Shown here piece after piece: positions 37,522 through 50,983 of a stretch of 64,000 bases of DNA. Position 1 is the stretch's first letter. Each line of letters begins with the position of its first letter. Source of the DNA: Orthonyx spaldingii (lineage: Eukaryota > Chordata > Aves > Passeriformes > Orthonychidae); NCBI GenBank assembly GCA_013397795.1, contig VZTJ01004171.1, forward strand, positions 305,901 through 369,900, written 5' to 3'. Below the pieces are notes generated by a model. The model was not told the DNA's origin. It saw only the letters and a program-made list of their open reading frames with translations, and ran no database searches. The translations under genes and the position numbers were made by a program.

Positions 37522-38891
37522 CTAAAATTAAGAAAATTACCTATAAAAAAAAAAGAGGAAGCACCCATACATGCATTCTACAACAATAAAAATAATCCAG
37601 CAATACAGTCCTGACAACTGGCAAGGCTATGTTGTTTCTTAGTTTGAAAGTGAGTCCAAGTTAGTTCTCACCAATTTAGGACAAACTGACAAAACTGCAC
37701 TCTGACTTCCAGACAGCTTCCAATCAGCTTCAAAAAACTTTAAATATTGCTATAAGGAATTATCTTTCTCTTTCTCAGAACAGACATGAACCATCCAAGA
37801 ACCATAAATAGCATATGAGGCAAGAAACAAAACTATTTAAAAACTGGGCCCAGGGCACCTAAAAGACATGGACAACTCAGAGGTAAATTTGCAGAACTGA
37901 TTGCACAGCCAAATAACTTGGACTCCAGTTAGCAGAGAATTTCAACATCTGTTTTCATCAAGGATATTAAATGTGTCCCTAAATACTCTGAAAAACACTA
38001 GGCAAGACAACCAACACTGACTAAGGTAAACAAACTAATTCTACAACCCAAGGTTTAACTCCTCCTGATGAAGTGCTCCCCAAACAAACAATCAAAGGAA
38101 AAAAAAGCAAAAAGCTCAAACTATCACACTTTTCAGTCCTTATTCATATTTCAGGCCCAGTATGATTTAGGGAAAACTGAATTATTTCAACCAGCTGGAA
38201 CTACTCTTATCCCGGTAATTTTTAATAGAGGAACTAGGCTTAGAATTAAAGTAGAATTATCATTTACATCACTAAGATATGAATCAACATTGCTCTTGGT
38301 TTTTACCAATCTGATCCAGGGATGAACGGTACTTACCTTAAGTGAATTCTCTCCCTGCCTGAATCAATACATATATTAGAAGGACAAAAAAAAAAAATCT
38401 AAGTAACAGGTAAAAAATAAAATACTTGGAGGCAATTGGACAAAATGGGCAAACCTATTCATTGTTAATATGCAAATAAAACATTCATTGAAACCAAGAT
38501 TTGAATTTAAATAAGGTCTTTGTCTTCAGTTTTGTGCATTATCTTCAAGTCTCCATGTTCCCAGTCTAGGCCCAAATGATCAAAATGTTGGTTTTAGAAC
38601 AGTAAAATCTTTAACCATTCAAGAATGTTTCCTTTTTTCCCATTTTTTGTGCCAGTCAAAGCTAATTGAATCCCATTTTATCAATACTGCCAGCAATTAG
38701 AAGACACATTTCCAGGTGAATAAATATCTCAACAAAAAATATGTCACCCAACTCTGTATAACATATTGGCTTCAAAATGTGATCCCCCACACCAATGGGC
38801 GCTTGGCACCCAGCCCATCAGACAGCCCCCCAGACCTCTTCCCAGTGCAGGTCACACAAGCTATTCAGGGCCTAATTTAATTTCTTCTCAC

Positions 38892-38942
38892 CTCTGGTAA
38901 ACTTCACACAAAAATTAACTACAAGTAGGTCATTTGTTACAC
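38892..38942 (-). CDS. weak 51-base exon candidate
   Basis: Both splice sites are strong: acceptor AAACCTCTCTCTTAACAG and donor ACCAGAG/GTGAGA. Only one phase is open (1 to 1), giving VTNDLLVVNFCVKFTR. It joins in phase to the end of 39898-40078. It does not join in phase to 37030-37521, so another exon or a further lesion would be needed. Seventeen codons are far too few to prove coding. Confidence 0.2.
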
Positions 38943-39897
38943 CTGTTAAGAGAGAGGTTTGGCCCAATCTCTTATATACACTGGAGAAAAACGTCTTTGA
39001 AATGCATGATATAGTTAATGTTTTAAGTTATCAGAATAAAGATACTCTCACTCAAAGAAATAAAATAAGCAGGAAACGAGCATCATTTTCACAAATCCAG
39101 CTAAGATAGACATTCATAGTAATTAAACGGAGAAGTCAAAGACGACTAGAATAAGTATTTATGCATTTCTCTCATTTTCCTTAAAGTTGCCACCAAGGTT
39201 TACTTTAGAGTATTCCTATTTAACTAAACTTCACAATAAACTGACTTCATTCATCTATGAGATTTATGCATTTCTTCATGCTGAAATGACCTCATGTCAC
39301 TATTGTGTATTTAGTGATAAGAAGGTCTCATTCCAGCACTAAAGCCATGTGGAACACATTACTCAAAGGCCTATTAAGTATAAAACATTCAGCATTTATT
39401 TACCACATCGAGGGAACAGAGTCCTTAAAAGGTTATTTAGACTATAGCATGGAGACTAAAATATACCCAGCGTCCCATTGATTTGACAGCCTGCCATAAC
39501 TGTCTCATATAGCCTTAATTAGAACACAATACACACACACACATACTCTCTTCTGGGAAAACATTCCCAATTACAAAAGCCACAAGAAGAACAGCACTGC
39601 TTTTGACAGCTGGAATGCACATATTGTCATAATCCTGCTGGATACCTACTGTAAGTGAAAGGTATGCATCTTCCTGAACCTACAAAAGGTGATGCCAGAT
39701 TGAATAAAAGTCAGTGTTGTAGGCCCATCCACCTGCGTGACACATTGATGACTCCGGCTTTTGCTGAGGGGGAGGAAAATTGCTTGCCGTTTTTCTTTAC
39801 CAGTATAACTCATACATCTATTCAAATGAGAAACAGGATTTGCGGGAAGAAAATGCTCTTGAAGTCTTCATCTCTATTGCAAATATAACAGCTCCAC

Positions 39898-40078
39898 CTT
39901 GAGGCAGGACACAGTGAATGTCAGTGATGATGCAGTCAAGCTGAAGATGCGTATCAGCATACAGTCGGCCACAACAATCTAAAACATGGATTGACATCTC
40001 CCAGTGTCCCTTTCTGCTTATCTTCTTAGCATACAAGAAGGCATATGCGCACATGATGCATGTGTTTGGACAAATTTA
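39898..40078 (-). CDS. candidate exon, unknown protein
   Basis: This frame of 59 codons on the minus strand contains KGHWEMSIHVLDCCGRLYAD and THLQLDCIITDIHCVLPQ and ends at CCTCAAG/GTGGAG, phase 1. The best acceptor (TTTAATTTATCTTCAG) puts a TAA as the very first codon. The true boundary would then have to lie further in, for example before the KISRKGHW segment, or the exon is not real. Cysteine and histidine are frequent, but no metal-binding pattern is evident. Confidence 0.22.
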
Positions 40079-40812
40079 CTGAAGATAAATTAAATGTATA
40101 TCAAATAAGCATCAATTTGACAGAGCAGCTCCCAAGGATGATACAAGTCAAGCACAACAAGGTCTGACAGAAATAGTCATTCAGGAGCAGGAATTATCCA
40201 AGCTTCTCTCTGAGTAGTGCACACAAACAAATTTCAGACCATTTATATTTTTCATTATCATGTTCTTCCTAAATGAGGAATAAAAAGATTAATACATTTC
40301 AATGTTTCATTTAAATCACTATTCAAATATTCTGAGATAATTTCAATACACTGCTAAGCATTGTAAGTAATCTGCTCTTCAAATATTAATGACATTATTT
40401 ATAGTTAAATGGGTTATTTTAAAAACTTAAATGCTAAATATCAACTTGCATGTTCTTCAGACTACTTTAGGAGTTTTATTATTAATTGACAATGTAGCAG
40501 TATTTAAAACCTTTCTAAATAAATCCAAATTATGTCAGTTAGATTGGCAAGTCCAGACAGACATAAAACCTGTGTTGCATTTAAATGGATGTTTATTAGG
40601 GTACTGAAATAGATTGGTTATGGCATGTATTATACATTTGGTTGAAGACGATCAGCAACTGGAAACAGTATTTGCAGCGGAAATCAGAGTAAGTTATACC
40701 CGTAGAACAAAATGATAATAGAATAATGGGGAAAAATCATCATAAACAGAGTTCACCACCCTAAAGAGGGCACACAAATACTCAACTTGAGAAAAGACCA
40801 GAATTAGCCACT

Positions 40813-41840
40813 TGTGCTAATTTTAGCTGGGATAGAGTGAATTTTCTTCTCAGTAGCTGGTATGGGGCTGTGTTTCAGATAAGTACTGAAAACCCTGTGG
40901 GCAATACAGGGATGTTCTAGTTATTGCTGAGGAGTGCTTACACTGAGTCAGAGCCTTTTCTACTACTCACACCACCCCACCAGCCAGGAAGCTGGGGGTG
41001 CACAAGCTGGTGATGCCTTTTTCCTGGTCTTAGGAAATGAAAACCAGACACGGTTGAAGGGCTGGGGGTAGTTTACTTCAGTATTTTAATAGGATCCTAT
41101 CCGATACATCACTTCGCCGAGGTGGAACACGTCACAATGCCTCCCCACCCGAATAAAGACCTTACGAATAAATCCTGAATAAAGACCTTACACATTAGCA
41201 TATCTAACAAGGGGGCCCAATAAGGGGCTTGGGTGGTCTGACCTCTAGTTTACAGAACATCTTCTACCAGGGAACTTTGGCTCCTCAAAATAGTAGAAGT
41301 GGTCTCTTGACTCTACAGGATATTGGAACTATGCTAAGTTACCAGACTTAAAGAATTACAAGTATGCATGCTAGTACTTGTGGATACATAGAACTGTGTA
41401 AAAGGTATATAAAAGAAAAAAGCAAAAATCATCTTGGCATCACTGGAGGTGACACATTTGGGACAGCTGACCTCAACTGACCAAAGTTGATATTCCATAT
41501 CATCTGACATCATGGTCAGCACATGAAGCTGAGGAAAGGAGGAACGGGAGGGCATTTGGAATGAAGGCACTGATCTTCCCAGGTAATCACTACACATAAT
41601 GGAGCCCTGCTTTCCCGGAGATGACCAAACACCTGCCTGCTCATGGGAAGTGGGAAACAAATTCCTTGTGCTCCCTGTGTGCACAGCTTTTGCTTTCCCT
41701 ATCAAGCTGTCTTCATCTCAATCCAAGAGTTTTCTTACTTTTACCCTTCCAATTCTCTCCCCCTCATTGCAGTGGTGGGAAGAGGGGAGAAGTGGAAGTG
41801 GCTGTGTGGTGCTTAGTTGCCAGCCAGGGATTAAACCACA
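40813..41840 (+). mobile_element. old solo LTR (ERVL-like, Neoaves type), interrupted by a younger LTR
   Basis: The flanks at 40813-41010 and 41447-41840 together match an LTR I recall as common in Neoaves: TTTTAGCTGGGATAGAG near the left end, CAGTAGCTGGTATGGGGCTG, then TGACCTCAACTGACCAAAG, AATGGAGCCCTGCTTTC, ACACCTGCCTGC, and GTGCTTAGTTGCCAGCC near the right end, closing with ACCACA. No internal retroviral sequence is present, so it is a solo LTR formed by recombination. Outer boundaries are approximate because I could not identify the target-site duplication. The family name is from memory. Confidence 0.75.
41011..41442 (+). mobile_element. nested 432-base solo LTR with CTGG target-site duplication
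   Basis: The element begins TGATGCC and ends GGCATCA, a seven-base terminal inverted repeat of the TG...CA type used by retroviral LTRs. CTGG occurs immediately before (41007-41010) and after (41443-41446) it. Removing the element and one CTGG restores continuity of the host LTR (CACAAGCTGG joined to AGGTGACACATTTGGGACAG). A four-base duplication is typical of gammaretrovirus-like (ERV1) elements. Repeated GAATAAAGACCTTAC words at 41151-41191 provide polyadenylation-type hexamers and give a tentative plus orientation. No internal genes remain. Confidence 0.75.
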
Positions 41841-44800
41841 AGATCATTCTGGAAAAAATCAGAAAAAAAAATTACTGGGGACTGACACAAGCACAACTTT
41901 GAAAACATGTTAAGAAAGTTATTTTGACAGTAAGAAATATAAGAGATGAAAAGAGACTGAAATTTAGGTGAATGGGAATTCTGCCATTAAGACTTAAAAA
42001 AACAATCCCACCCTTGGGATGTGGGTATGACTCATTCTCTTTTTTCCTTTCAGGTGTATAAAAACTCATCGTGACCTTACCAGCACTGGCAAGAGCTCTC
42101 TAAGTCTCTAAGTATTGCAAAACAATTGGCCTTATTTATAAATTAATTTAATCCATTCACTATTGAAGACAATGGGGAGCTTCATTTAAAAAGCCATTTT
42201 TGCTAGTTCCAAGATGACAGGAATGTGAAAGAGACTTTACGCTTGAATAAAGAGGAGATAGTTTCCTAACTTTTTTTTCTTAAGTGAAGAGTAATATACA
42301 AAATATATTTCAAATTTATCAATCATTTCTAGCCCAAACTATGACTCTTCACAAAAAATACAGGGTAAGCCTGTTACTTTCTTTGCCAAATTGCTTTACT
42401 TCTAACTTTATTAAGGGAAACACAATGTTATCCTGATGTGAAAATGCAGCACAAAAATAGGCATTAGTTTGATTTTAAAATTCAGTCAGCATCTGTAATT
42501 TGCAATGCAATCTCTTTTATGGCTTATTAAAATAAGTGTTAGTGAAACATAATTTTAATTCTATACAGCTGAAGAGACTCATATATATTTATGACTGTAA
42601 CAGATGTTTCTATGGGCTCATTTAGATCGCTTCTCCTTACATTCCCCTCAGCTGATGAGGTGCCCTTCTATGTTACAAGGAATTCCTTTTACATCACAGT
42701 GGTACAGCTGGTTAAAAACACCATCTGCACTCATAATGCCCGGATTGTGTTTAGCCACAATATACAGAACTTGAGAATGCCTACTGAAAGCTGGAGATGC
42801 AGTTTTACATTATACTGGATGGCATTTGCACACATTCAATTTTTAAGTCCCTAAAGACCGTTTATGTTGCCGAAATAACTCAAAGTAGGATTTCACCAGC
42901 ATTTGTTTTGTGGTGGCCGTTTGGACCAACACAAGACCAAACTGTGATTTAACCTTTTGTTTTCTAATCAGTGCAGCTTGCTTTTTGAAACAGTACATCA
43001 CAAGCAAAAAGAAAAACTACTCACTTCAATTCCATTATTTAACGTCATTATTTTCAAAATCAGTTACATTGATAAATTCCATTTATAAGAGTCAGTCATT
43101 CACACACAGTCCATAACATTATTTACTGCCATGGTGCAGTGAAGCCCTAACACACACCAGGCTCTCACTGCCTGGCAAAAAGCATTCACAGCTTATTTCT
43201 AGGAACAGGTTTTAGGAGCTCTGATCTTCACAAGGCTCAATTCAATCTGCTGTTAAACATGTAACTACCTCAGTATAGCCACTTATCCAAAACATACTAA
43301 AATCTATTTTAACCTACCTCTTCACTCACAGGACTCACCTCTGTTAACTACTTTAGTTCCTCTAACTAAAACAGATCAAATAGTACATTTCTGCTCCTAG
43401 ACTGCATGAGTCCAAGCGCTTGTTCTCTCACAGGTTTTTTCCTCCACCTCAAACTAATTTACCTTGGAAGCATTATAACCAGTAAAATTACTTCTGTATC
43501 ATTTCAATAAGGAAAAAAAATGTGTTTATATAAGCAGTTCCACTGAAACACTATAGAAAATTTAAACCACATTCAGACATATTTTTAATTGATCTGATAT
43601 TGATTTGCTATTGATCAAGAGACAGAAGTTCAATCTGTAGCCTGAAAACTTCTTGACTCATATTTTAAGGAAGAAACAACTTACCTAAGCAAGTTTATAT
43701 ATATAATTTTACGCTTCTTCAGAGGTTATTCAAGCAGTTGCTCTCCAGTGACCTCCATCTATCCTTTTAGATATCAAAAATCAGCCACCAGAAGAGCAGA
43801 TAAATTGAGGCGCTAACAAGTTTGCTGCAGAACACAGAGTTTTCTACAACTTGTAAAGATCACTCATGTCACAAGATATCACTGTTTTCAAACATTAGTA
43901 TGTTGTTAATCTTTTTGTAAATATTACATCTGTTCTGCAGCTTCTGCATACACAAAAAGCACCAAACTTTAAATATAATAATTAAGAAAAAAATTAAATT
44001 CAGTGATCAATCTATTCATATGTAATACTGAATCCTTTCAAAGCTATTTTCTGGACTCCCAGGTGTGTATTTCACAGGTATAATTTGCCAGAGTTGTTAA
44101 AATTCCCAGAAAATACCAACCTTTACTTCTATAAACTAAAAAGCATTTTGAAAACGCAACACATGGATGATTTGATGATTCACCTTTGCAACACTAGTCA
44201 GTTTGAAGAAAACACAGTATGCCTAGTACTTACAGCTTCTAGAAGCTCTATTACACCTATAGGAGAAAATAATATAATTACCACAGAGAAATGCAACTTT
44301 AGGAGGATCAGAGTACCCTCAATTTTGTTTGTTGTTTTATGTTTGGTTGGGTTAATTTTGTTTTTAACATTTAACTGTACTGAAGTTGCAAACTTCAAGG
44401 GTATTGTTGAAGAAGGGTCAGTCTTGCTCTACTGAAATAAACAGGAGTACTAGTTTGTCAGCTTAAAAGGACAGTATTTTCCATCCTGTTCCACTAATGA
44501 TAGACTTTATAAATCAAAAACATGATATGTAGAACCAGAGGGAATAAATATGTATCAATAAGGTATTTTATTTCTATTGTTCAGAAATTACTAGCAGCTA
44601 TAGCAACATTCTTTTGGTTCACCTTTGTTTAAAAGCAGACTTGAATTTCAAAATCTTTATAGGGAGAGAAATTTATTTTAATAATTAAACATTAAAAAAG
44701 AAATTAATGAAAACTTCTCCAGAAGTCTTGTAGATGTTTATTTGTTACAAACTGCTGCACTTCAGGTGACTTCTAAGTCAATCCAGAATCTTAGAGCTGC

Positions 44801-47800
44801 ACTTTGGTCACTGCTGTCATTCACTTGAGCTACAGGATTTAGTGTCAAGCCATGACGGGAGAAGAAAACAACTATCACATCTGTTTGAAGTTGCATGCCT
44901 CAGTAAAAATGTGTCCTCAGACTGGGAATTACAGTAGTTTCGTTAATTCTAAGAGTCTGATCTCCTTAAATAAATCCTATTGGTGAATAAGTGTCTGACA
45001 AGGCTATCAAAACAAAGCAGAGCTAACATTAACATTTACAGTGGTGTCAAGATGTTGAGTCTACCTGTCAGATGGTAGTCTTGGCTAAGATGGATGCCTA
45101 AAACAAATCTACTTGTTCTCCAACCCCTTTTTAGGGAGGTAAAACAATTTACTTCTGAGTGGAGAACTGTTTATCCCATACAACAATGACACACCTTCCA
45201 TTTTATTTCAGTAACTGAAAGAAGGCAGACTAAACATTTGTTATAAAGCAGTTTCACTGTCAGCTTTAAAAGACTCATTTCCAGCACTAATTCTGCTTTT
45301 CAGAAACCAAGTGTTCATAAAGAAAAAAAACCTGTAGAAATTAAATAAATACAAAACTTTCATTAAATATCTCAGAATGTCATGATTGCCAGTATACTGA
45401 ATAGTTCCACTGAGACTATGTATTTAATTCTTAGGTGGAACAGCTTTGACCCTGTCTTGTCCTTCTCTTCATAAATATGGTTGACAGTTTTATTTAGCCA
45501 GTTACTTATGTACTGCCACCTTGTTTGTAACATTATTATTTGGGAACATTGGTGTTATTCATAATAGCAACAGAATTATGATGAAATATGTATTTTTCTT
45601 TAAGAAATGCTATTTGACATATAAGGCTAAATTCAGAGATTACACGAGGAGATTGCTCAGTTCTGCAGTATTTAACAACTGGAATTCAGGCCACATACAT
45701 ATGTCATGTTCAGGGGCTTGTATGGTCAATTTTATGCACAAGTGAAACCTTTAAAACACATTCTGTTTGTCCTGAATTTAAGATTTTTTCCCATTCTGAT
45801 TATGTTTATGTGATAAGCTAATAAACTGTGGTATAAACAATGCAACAGATTCTTTCTGGACCTGCCAACAGACTGAATAAAACTGTAAGTCTTATACAGT
45901 AAACCTAAAACTTAATTATGACACACTGAAGACTCAGGTTCTAATCATTGAAAATAATTATTATATCACATTTCATGAGAATTTTCCCATCCATTCTCAA
46001 AGTCCGTAAAACCTGAACACTTCTTTGCTGGGTGTATTTCCTTTTAAATTCCAGAGAATGCTGCAGGAGAATTAGAATGAGAGACCAGTCTTATTTTCAA
46101 ACATCTTACTGATTTCAGTAAAGGAAAGTACAATTAAAAAACAAACTAGAAATTCCACTTGCAGAGTTTGTCTCATTAGCTCCAGATTTAAATGTGGTGT
46201 TAATTAGTTAAATTTCTGAAGGGTTTTGAAATAGCAAACCAAGATTAAAAAAAAGAATCAGAAAATAAGTTCTTCTGAAAAGAACTATCATAATATAAAA
46301 AGATCTTGGTCTAATATTCTGCATTTAAAACAGTATTAAAACAATAATATTAAAAACACAGCACTAAAGGAAGAATAATTATTTAATAATATTGAATAAT
46401 ATTTTAATACTTATCATGTACCTTGGGATTTTAGTCAAAGCTTCTGTGAGAGAAAAACAAGCCTGGAAAAGAATGTGTACATCCTTCCTGAATTACTAGA
46501 GCCCCAGCAAATTACTGTGGATATCCAGGCAACCATTCACCTGCTGCTATCAAATGAGAAAAGAACAGTTACCTTGGCAACTGCTGTATCTCATATTACG
46601 CTGTGCTACTTCCAAGACAAAAACATGGTCTTAGGAGAGAGTTGTGGAGACCATGTGGTTTTACATTTTCACTGGCAATGTCCTCAGGGACACAAAAACA
46701 GACTTATAAAGCTATCCCATTCTCAATTAGATAGAAAAGAAATGCATTTTCATTGTATGAAATGCAATGACAATTAGGTATAGTCTCCATCTTAGCCAAT
46801 ATATGGACCATAAAAGTTGTAGGGAGGATTTTATTTCATTTCCCTTTAATTCACAAAGGGAAAAACTATTCATCAGATTCCTCAGGAGATTCATGTTACA
46901 CCACATGTTTTATAGAAAAGAATATAGGTATGTACTACATAATTTACAGTTCCCTTAGAATTGTATAGATTCATGTGAAATGTACCACAGGACACCAGCT
47001 GTGGCATCTCTTAGCGATTACAGCACCCATGCACATCAGGCATGAGCTAGAACTGCTGAGATTTTAAAGAGTATAGCAAAACATATTTGTTTTATTACTA
47101 AATTATGCAGGACCTCCTCCAAAGGAGAACAACTGAGTTTTATATATAATCTGACATAAAATTAAGAAACCAAGAAGTTCATTTTAAAATTGTTTAAAAA
47201 GGTCACAGTTATTACGAAAAAACAATTTAACATTTTTGGTATGGGAAGCCTCTGTACTTCTGGGTATACTGTAGCTTACATTATAAGACTGGCATCCAGA
47301 ACCTAATTAAAATTTCCATTCAAGACATGGACAAAATTTTTTAAAAGTTATTTAAATAACAGTTCCTAAAAATTATGGAGAAGGGTGGCTGCTTCTATTT
47401 CCCCACAAACAAGTGTGCTTATACACCAACCTTTTTTCAAAATAAAAAGAAGGTGGAAAAAAATTTTTCAAGGCAGGTACAGGGTATTTAAAGTAAAATT
47501 GTTAAGGCAATGAAGATGTGATATATCAAGAATTACACTGCAGGACATTAAATCATCCAGGTAAACTCTCGAGTAACCATTCTTCCACTGAATGATCAGT
47601 CTTTTGCCATTTGTTGATGACAAAGAAATTAGCTTTTTTACCTGGAACTTGTCAATATTTTCAACCGAGTCATTATCACATGAACTTGATTTCAGACACT
47701 CTATTTAAAGTTTGAGGATACACTTTACACATGAAAGCCTTTCAGTAATTGTGGCTATAGATCTATTCATTTGACAGATTACATAGGTGCTATTCAAGTT

Positions 47801-50800
47801 ATTTCATCCTAATGTTTTCCTAGTTAATGAGACTCTCAGTCTCAAACTATTTAAATCCATCCTAAGGAAAAAAAAACAACACAAAACTCCTCAGCTCCCA
47901 CAACCTTTTCATCAACTATAGTTAGTGGCTGAATCTGAATGGTCTTTTTTCATTTTAGATGTTTTCCTGAAAGTATACATGTATTAGATCTGGACACCTT
48001 AATTACTGTTCTCCTTTTACACATTGTAGCATAATCCTCTAAGCACCTCCAAAATGACATGTACTCCGTGTTCTCTTACCTTTCTAACTGACCACTGTAC
48101 ATTTTTTTATCTGATGTCACAGGACCTTACAAAAAAGAGTCATAAGCAAACTTTTACAAGAAACTGTTACAAGTCAGTGTATCATCATCTTTTACCATCT
48201 TGCCTAGCTGTCAGAAATTCTGAGGATTTTTGATTGCTACTGATTTGAAATAGGGATGCAGTTGTCACACATCCCAGATTACAGACCTACTTTTTGGATA
48301 TTTCTAAGTAAACCTTTCTTCCTTCCACATCTAGACATATTCTACTTTATATAAATAGTATAGTTCAAAAAATTGTGCTTTCATGCAGGAAAAAAAAAAA
48401 ACAAACACTTTATTTTACTATGTTTGCTATGGTTTATTAGTGTTTCTTTTCTGGTTTCCTTTTAGTCTATGGATAAAAATTTTTGTTTCACAAAATTACC
48501 TGAATAGGGAGGTACTTTTCAGTGTTATTACATACTCCTTTAATTATTACTATTACACTGACTTTAATCTTCTGTTTATACTACACAAGCCCCTGAAAAT
48601 AGCAGCCACTTTCTGTTTTACAGCACTGCCACCCAGTAATGTAGTTGGAGACAGGGGAACATCCCCTGCCCAAGCTGGTGAGACATGAAACAGAAAATCA
48701 AAGATTTTACAATGTGAGAACAAAAATTCCTTTCAGTTTCTCTTTACAGTGCTATTTGCTGTCCTATAGTCTTGTGTTTTGCTGTGGTTAGAGAGCTTAG
48801 TTCTCTTTTACTGTCCTGTCAATCCTTGCTGGAACTGTGGTGTGCTGGCAGCTAATGCAGGAGGCCACACCAACACCAGGAAAGGTCAAAAACTCCTTTT
48901 TGAGCAGTAATTCTTCATATGACAAACTAGAAGGATCAAGGAGGACCTTAGCATTGCTTGCAATAGAAGAGCTATACGTGAGAGTATTAGCAACAAATTA
49001 ATTTCATACTACTCTTACTGCTTACTAGCATATTAAGGTTTGTATTAATGCTTTTACGCAAAACTGGATATTATCAGTATTTCTCTAATTTTTAGCTGTC
49101 CAACCCTCCCAATTCCATAAGTGCATTTCTGGTGTACAGACATAACTTCAGAAAGAGGGAGTCACCTTCACAGAGGATTACAAATTAGGAATGTGAGTTA
49201 ACATCTGTATATTTTATCTTGCTATACTTTTAGATGAAAGAACTGTTTATTTCCATGCTACTTTTACAAAGCTAATCTGGCTTGTTTTATAAGGTTTTTA
49301 AAGTACACCACTTTTTCTTTATATTTCATATATACATATATATCTTTGGAAGAACAGAGGTACTTCTTGGTTATGAAATAAAACAAGATGCTCATGAACA
49401 GGAAAGCAAACAAACAAACAAACAAAACAAACAACCAAAAAAACCCCCAAAACAACAGTGTTAAGTTAAAAACTTAGGTTATTCAAAAGATTGCAGTTGT
49501 CCAGCAGTTAAATTGGAATTTCCCAGACTAGACTGTAGAGAGATAACACAGGAATCATGTCTTTAATAGTAACTTTTCTCCTACAGTTCTTTAAACATCC
49601 CATGCATGTACTTTATATGCATCAGCATAGTTATGTCTACTTTAGAGGCAGGTTAAGTCCGGGACACAGAAATGAAGCACTTGTCTCATCACTGCTCTGT
49701 CATTGGACGAAGAGTAAAGAGAACCTGCACACCCGATATTTCAATCTGATACTTTACTAATCCAGACTCCATCTGATTGTAGTATTATCAGATGCTCCAC
49801 TTCACACAATCATTGATGCCAGAGGACTCAAAATAAAACCTAAAGTCATTATATACAAATGATACCAAAAAACTCAATTTTAACCTGATGAGAGTAAGAA
49901 AATAGCTGACAACAGGAGCCATCCAGTCTGATGTGTCTCAGTCTCAGAAAATGCATGAAATAATTAGAAATCCACTCCTAGGACTGCTGCTACATTAATT
50001 TAATCAATGAATGATACTGACAAGACCTAAGAACACTGAAATCCAAGACAGCAGAATTAAAAAGTAAACAATAGTTCATCAAATTAATAAAAATGAAAGT
50101 GTTGAAAGCTCAAAGAACATGGCTAAGAGTACACAGAATGATAAGCAGCACTTAAAAAAGACAAGTTAAGTCCTTTGTTGCTACCGCATAAAACAAGGGC
50201 AGCACGATATTACTTGTGCAATTATATGGTCCTAAATATTTTCAAGAAGTTTTAAAATAATTTTAGCAAAAATGAAATATATAGTACCAGTATATAGCAA
50301 GTTATGATTAATTGGAAAATTATAAAAAATTATTTTTAATAGTGTTGGTTTAAACAAAAATCGAGTAACCACTACTTTTGGAAAAATTACTTGGTTAATT
50401 GTAAGTAATTCAACTTTCTCTTTGTTATTTCATGCTGCATGTTTCCCAATCATCCTTCTCTAGTTTTGCTGTTAATCTAATATCAAACGGGTCATTCTAA
50501 CAATTTGTGTATTTCATAAGACTGATAAATCCCATTTCAGAGTTTGCATAACCAAAAGCATAGAAATAACTTCTGATGTGGATTACATTATCATTTTCAT
50601 ATACTTTAGCTGTTACTCATTGAAAGTCACATCAAAATAACTTAAGTTAAAGGCTTCAGAATATGACTTTCACAATTACAAATAATGCCGTTTATGACAC
50701 ACAAAGTGCTTATTAAACACAAAGTGTTAGCACATCCATGTGGTCCTATTTTCCTTTCCATGCCTGACCTCCTAAATTAATCACATTCCTTACAAGTTCC
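41841..50800. other. AT-rich stretch, no gene supported
   Basis: Open frames on both strands are short. The longest, 44085-44435 (plus, 116 codons), owes a hydrophobic run to a GT-rich patch at 44320-44370. The frame at 46475-46777 (plus) has a CPQGH...CMKC pattern but no splice support or family resemblance. Many 20-50 base minus-strand exon-like pieces can be found (for example 43463-43493, 46422-46443, 48080-48125, 48196-48219) and joined in phase, but they are not distinguishable from chance. Confidence 0.4.
49404..49456. repeat. (AAAC)n-like microsatellite and A/C-rich run
   Basis: It starts as several AAAC units in register (49408-49430) and decays into AAACCCCCAAAACAACAG. A simple-sequence repeat with no sign of a retroposon head upstream. 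Confidence 0.8.
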
Positions 50801-50827
50801 ACATAAACTGTATTTGTTGTTGGTCAC

Positions 50828-50948
50828 CTCCAGTAAAGAGTCAAATGTCTGCCCTTTCTTTGTGTATTTCCTTTGATAGCTGTTTGTGTGATCTTAAACA
50901 GCACTGACCTATCAAGAAAGTGTCTCAGTCTCAGTGGCAGCAGTGCTT
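50828..50948 (-). CDS. weak candidate exon, unknown protein
   Basis: After a 20-base poly-T (minus strand) and the acceptor TGTTGACAAATTAG, 39 codons are open to the donor CTGGAG/GTGACC, phase 1 to 2. They read ALLPLRLRHFLDRSVLFKIT and then QTAIKGNTQRKGRHLTLYW. CTG is the commonest leucine codon, which is unusual for noncoding DNA of this AT content. It joins in phase with 51654-51758. Basic residues dominate the second half. No family recognised. Confidence 0.24.
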
Positions 50949-50963
50949 CTAATTTGTCAACAT

Positions 50964-50983
50964 AAAAAAAAAAAAAAAAAAAA
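50964..50983 (+). repeat. 20-base poly-A run
   Basis: An uninterrupted A20 followed by GAAAAG. No retroposon body is recognisable upstream on the plus strand. On the minus strand it is the T-run preceding the weak exon candidate at 50828-50948. Confidence 0.9.

Noticed and set aside
41472..41528. A 19-codon minus-strand exon with a strong acceptor and a protein-like peptide
   Set aside because: It lies inside the older solo LTR and matches its consensus as I recall it, so it is repeat sequence and not an exon.
41334..41705. 123-codon minus-strand open frame
   Set aside because: It spans the junction of the nested and the older LTR and has no retroviral or host protein character.
44085..44435. 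116-codon plus-strand frame with an apparent membrane segment
   Set aside because: The hydrophobic run comes from a GT-rich patch at 44320-44370. No conserved motif is visible.
46475..46777. Plus-strand frame ending in a CPQGH...CMKC pattern that resembles a zinc ribbon
   Set aside because: Spacing does not fit a ribbon family I know, there are no splice sites, and the rest of the frame is unremarkable.
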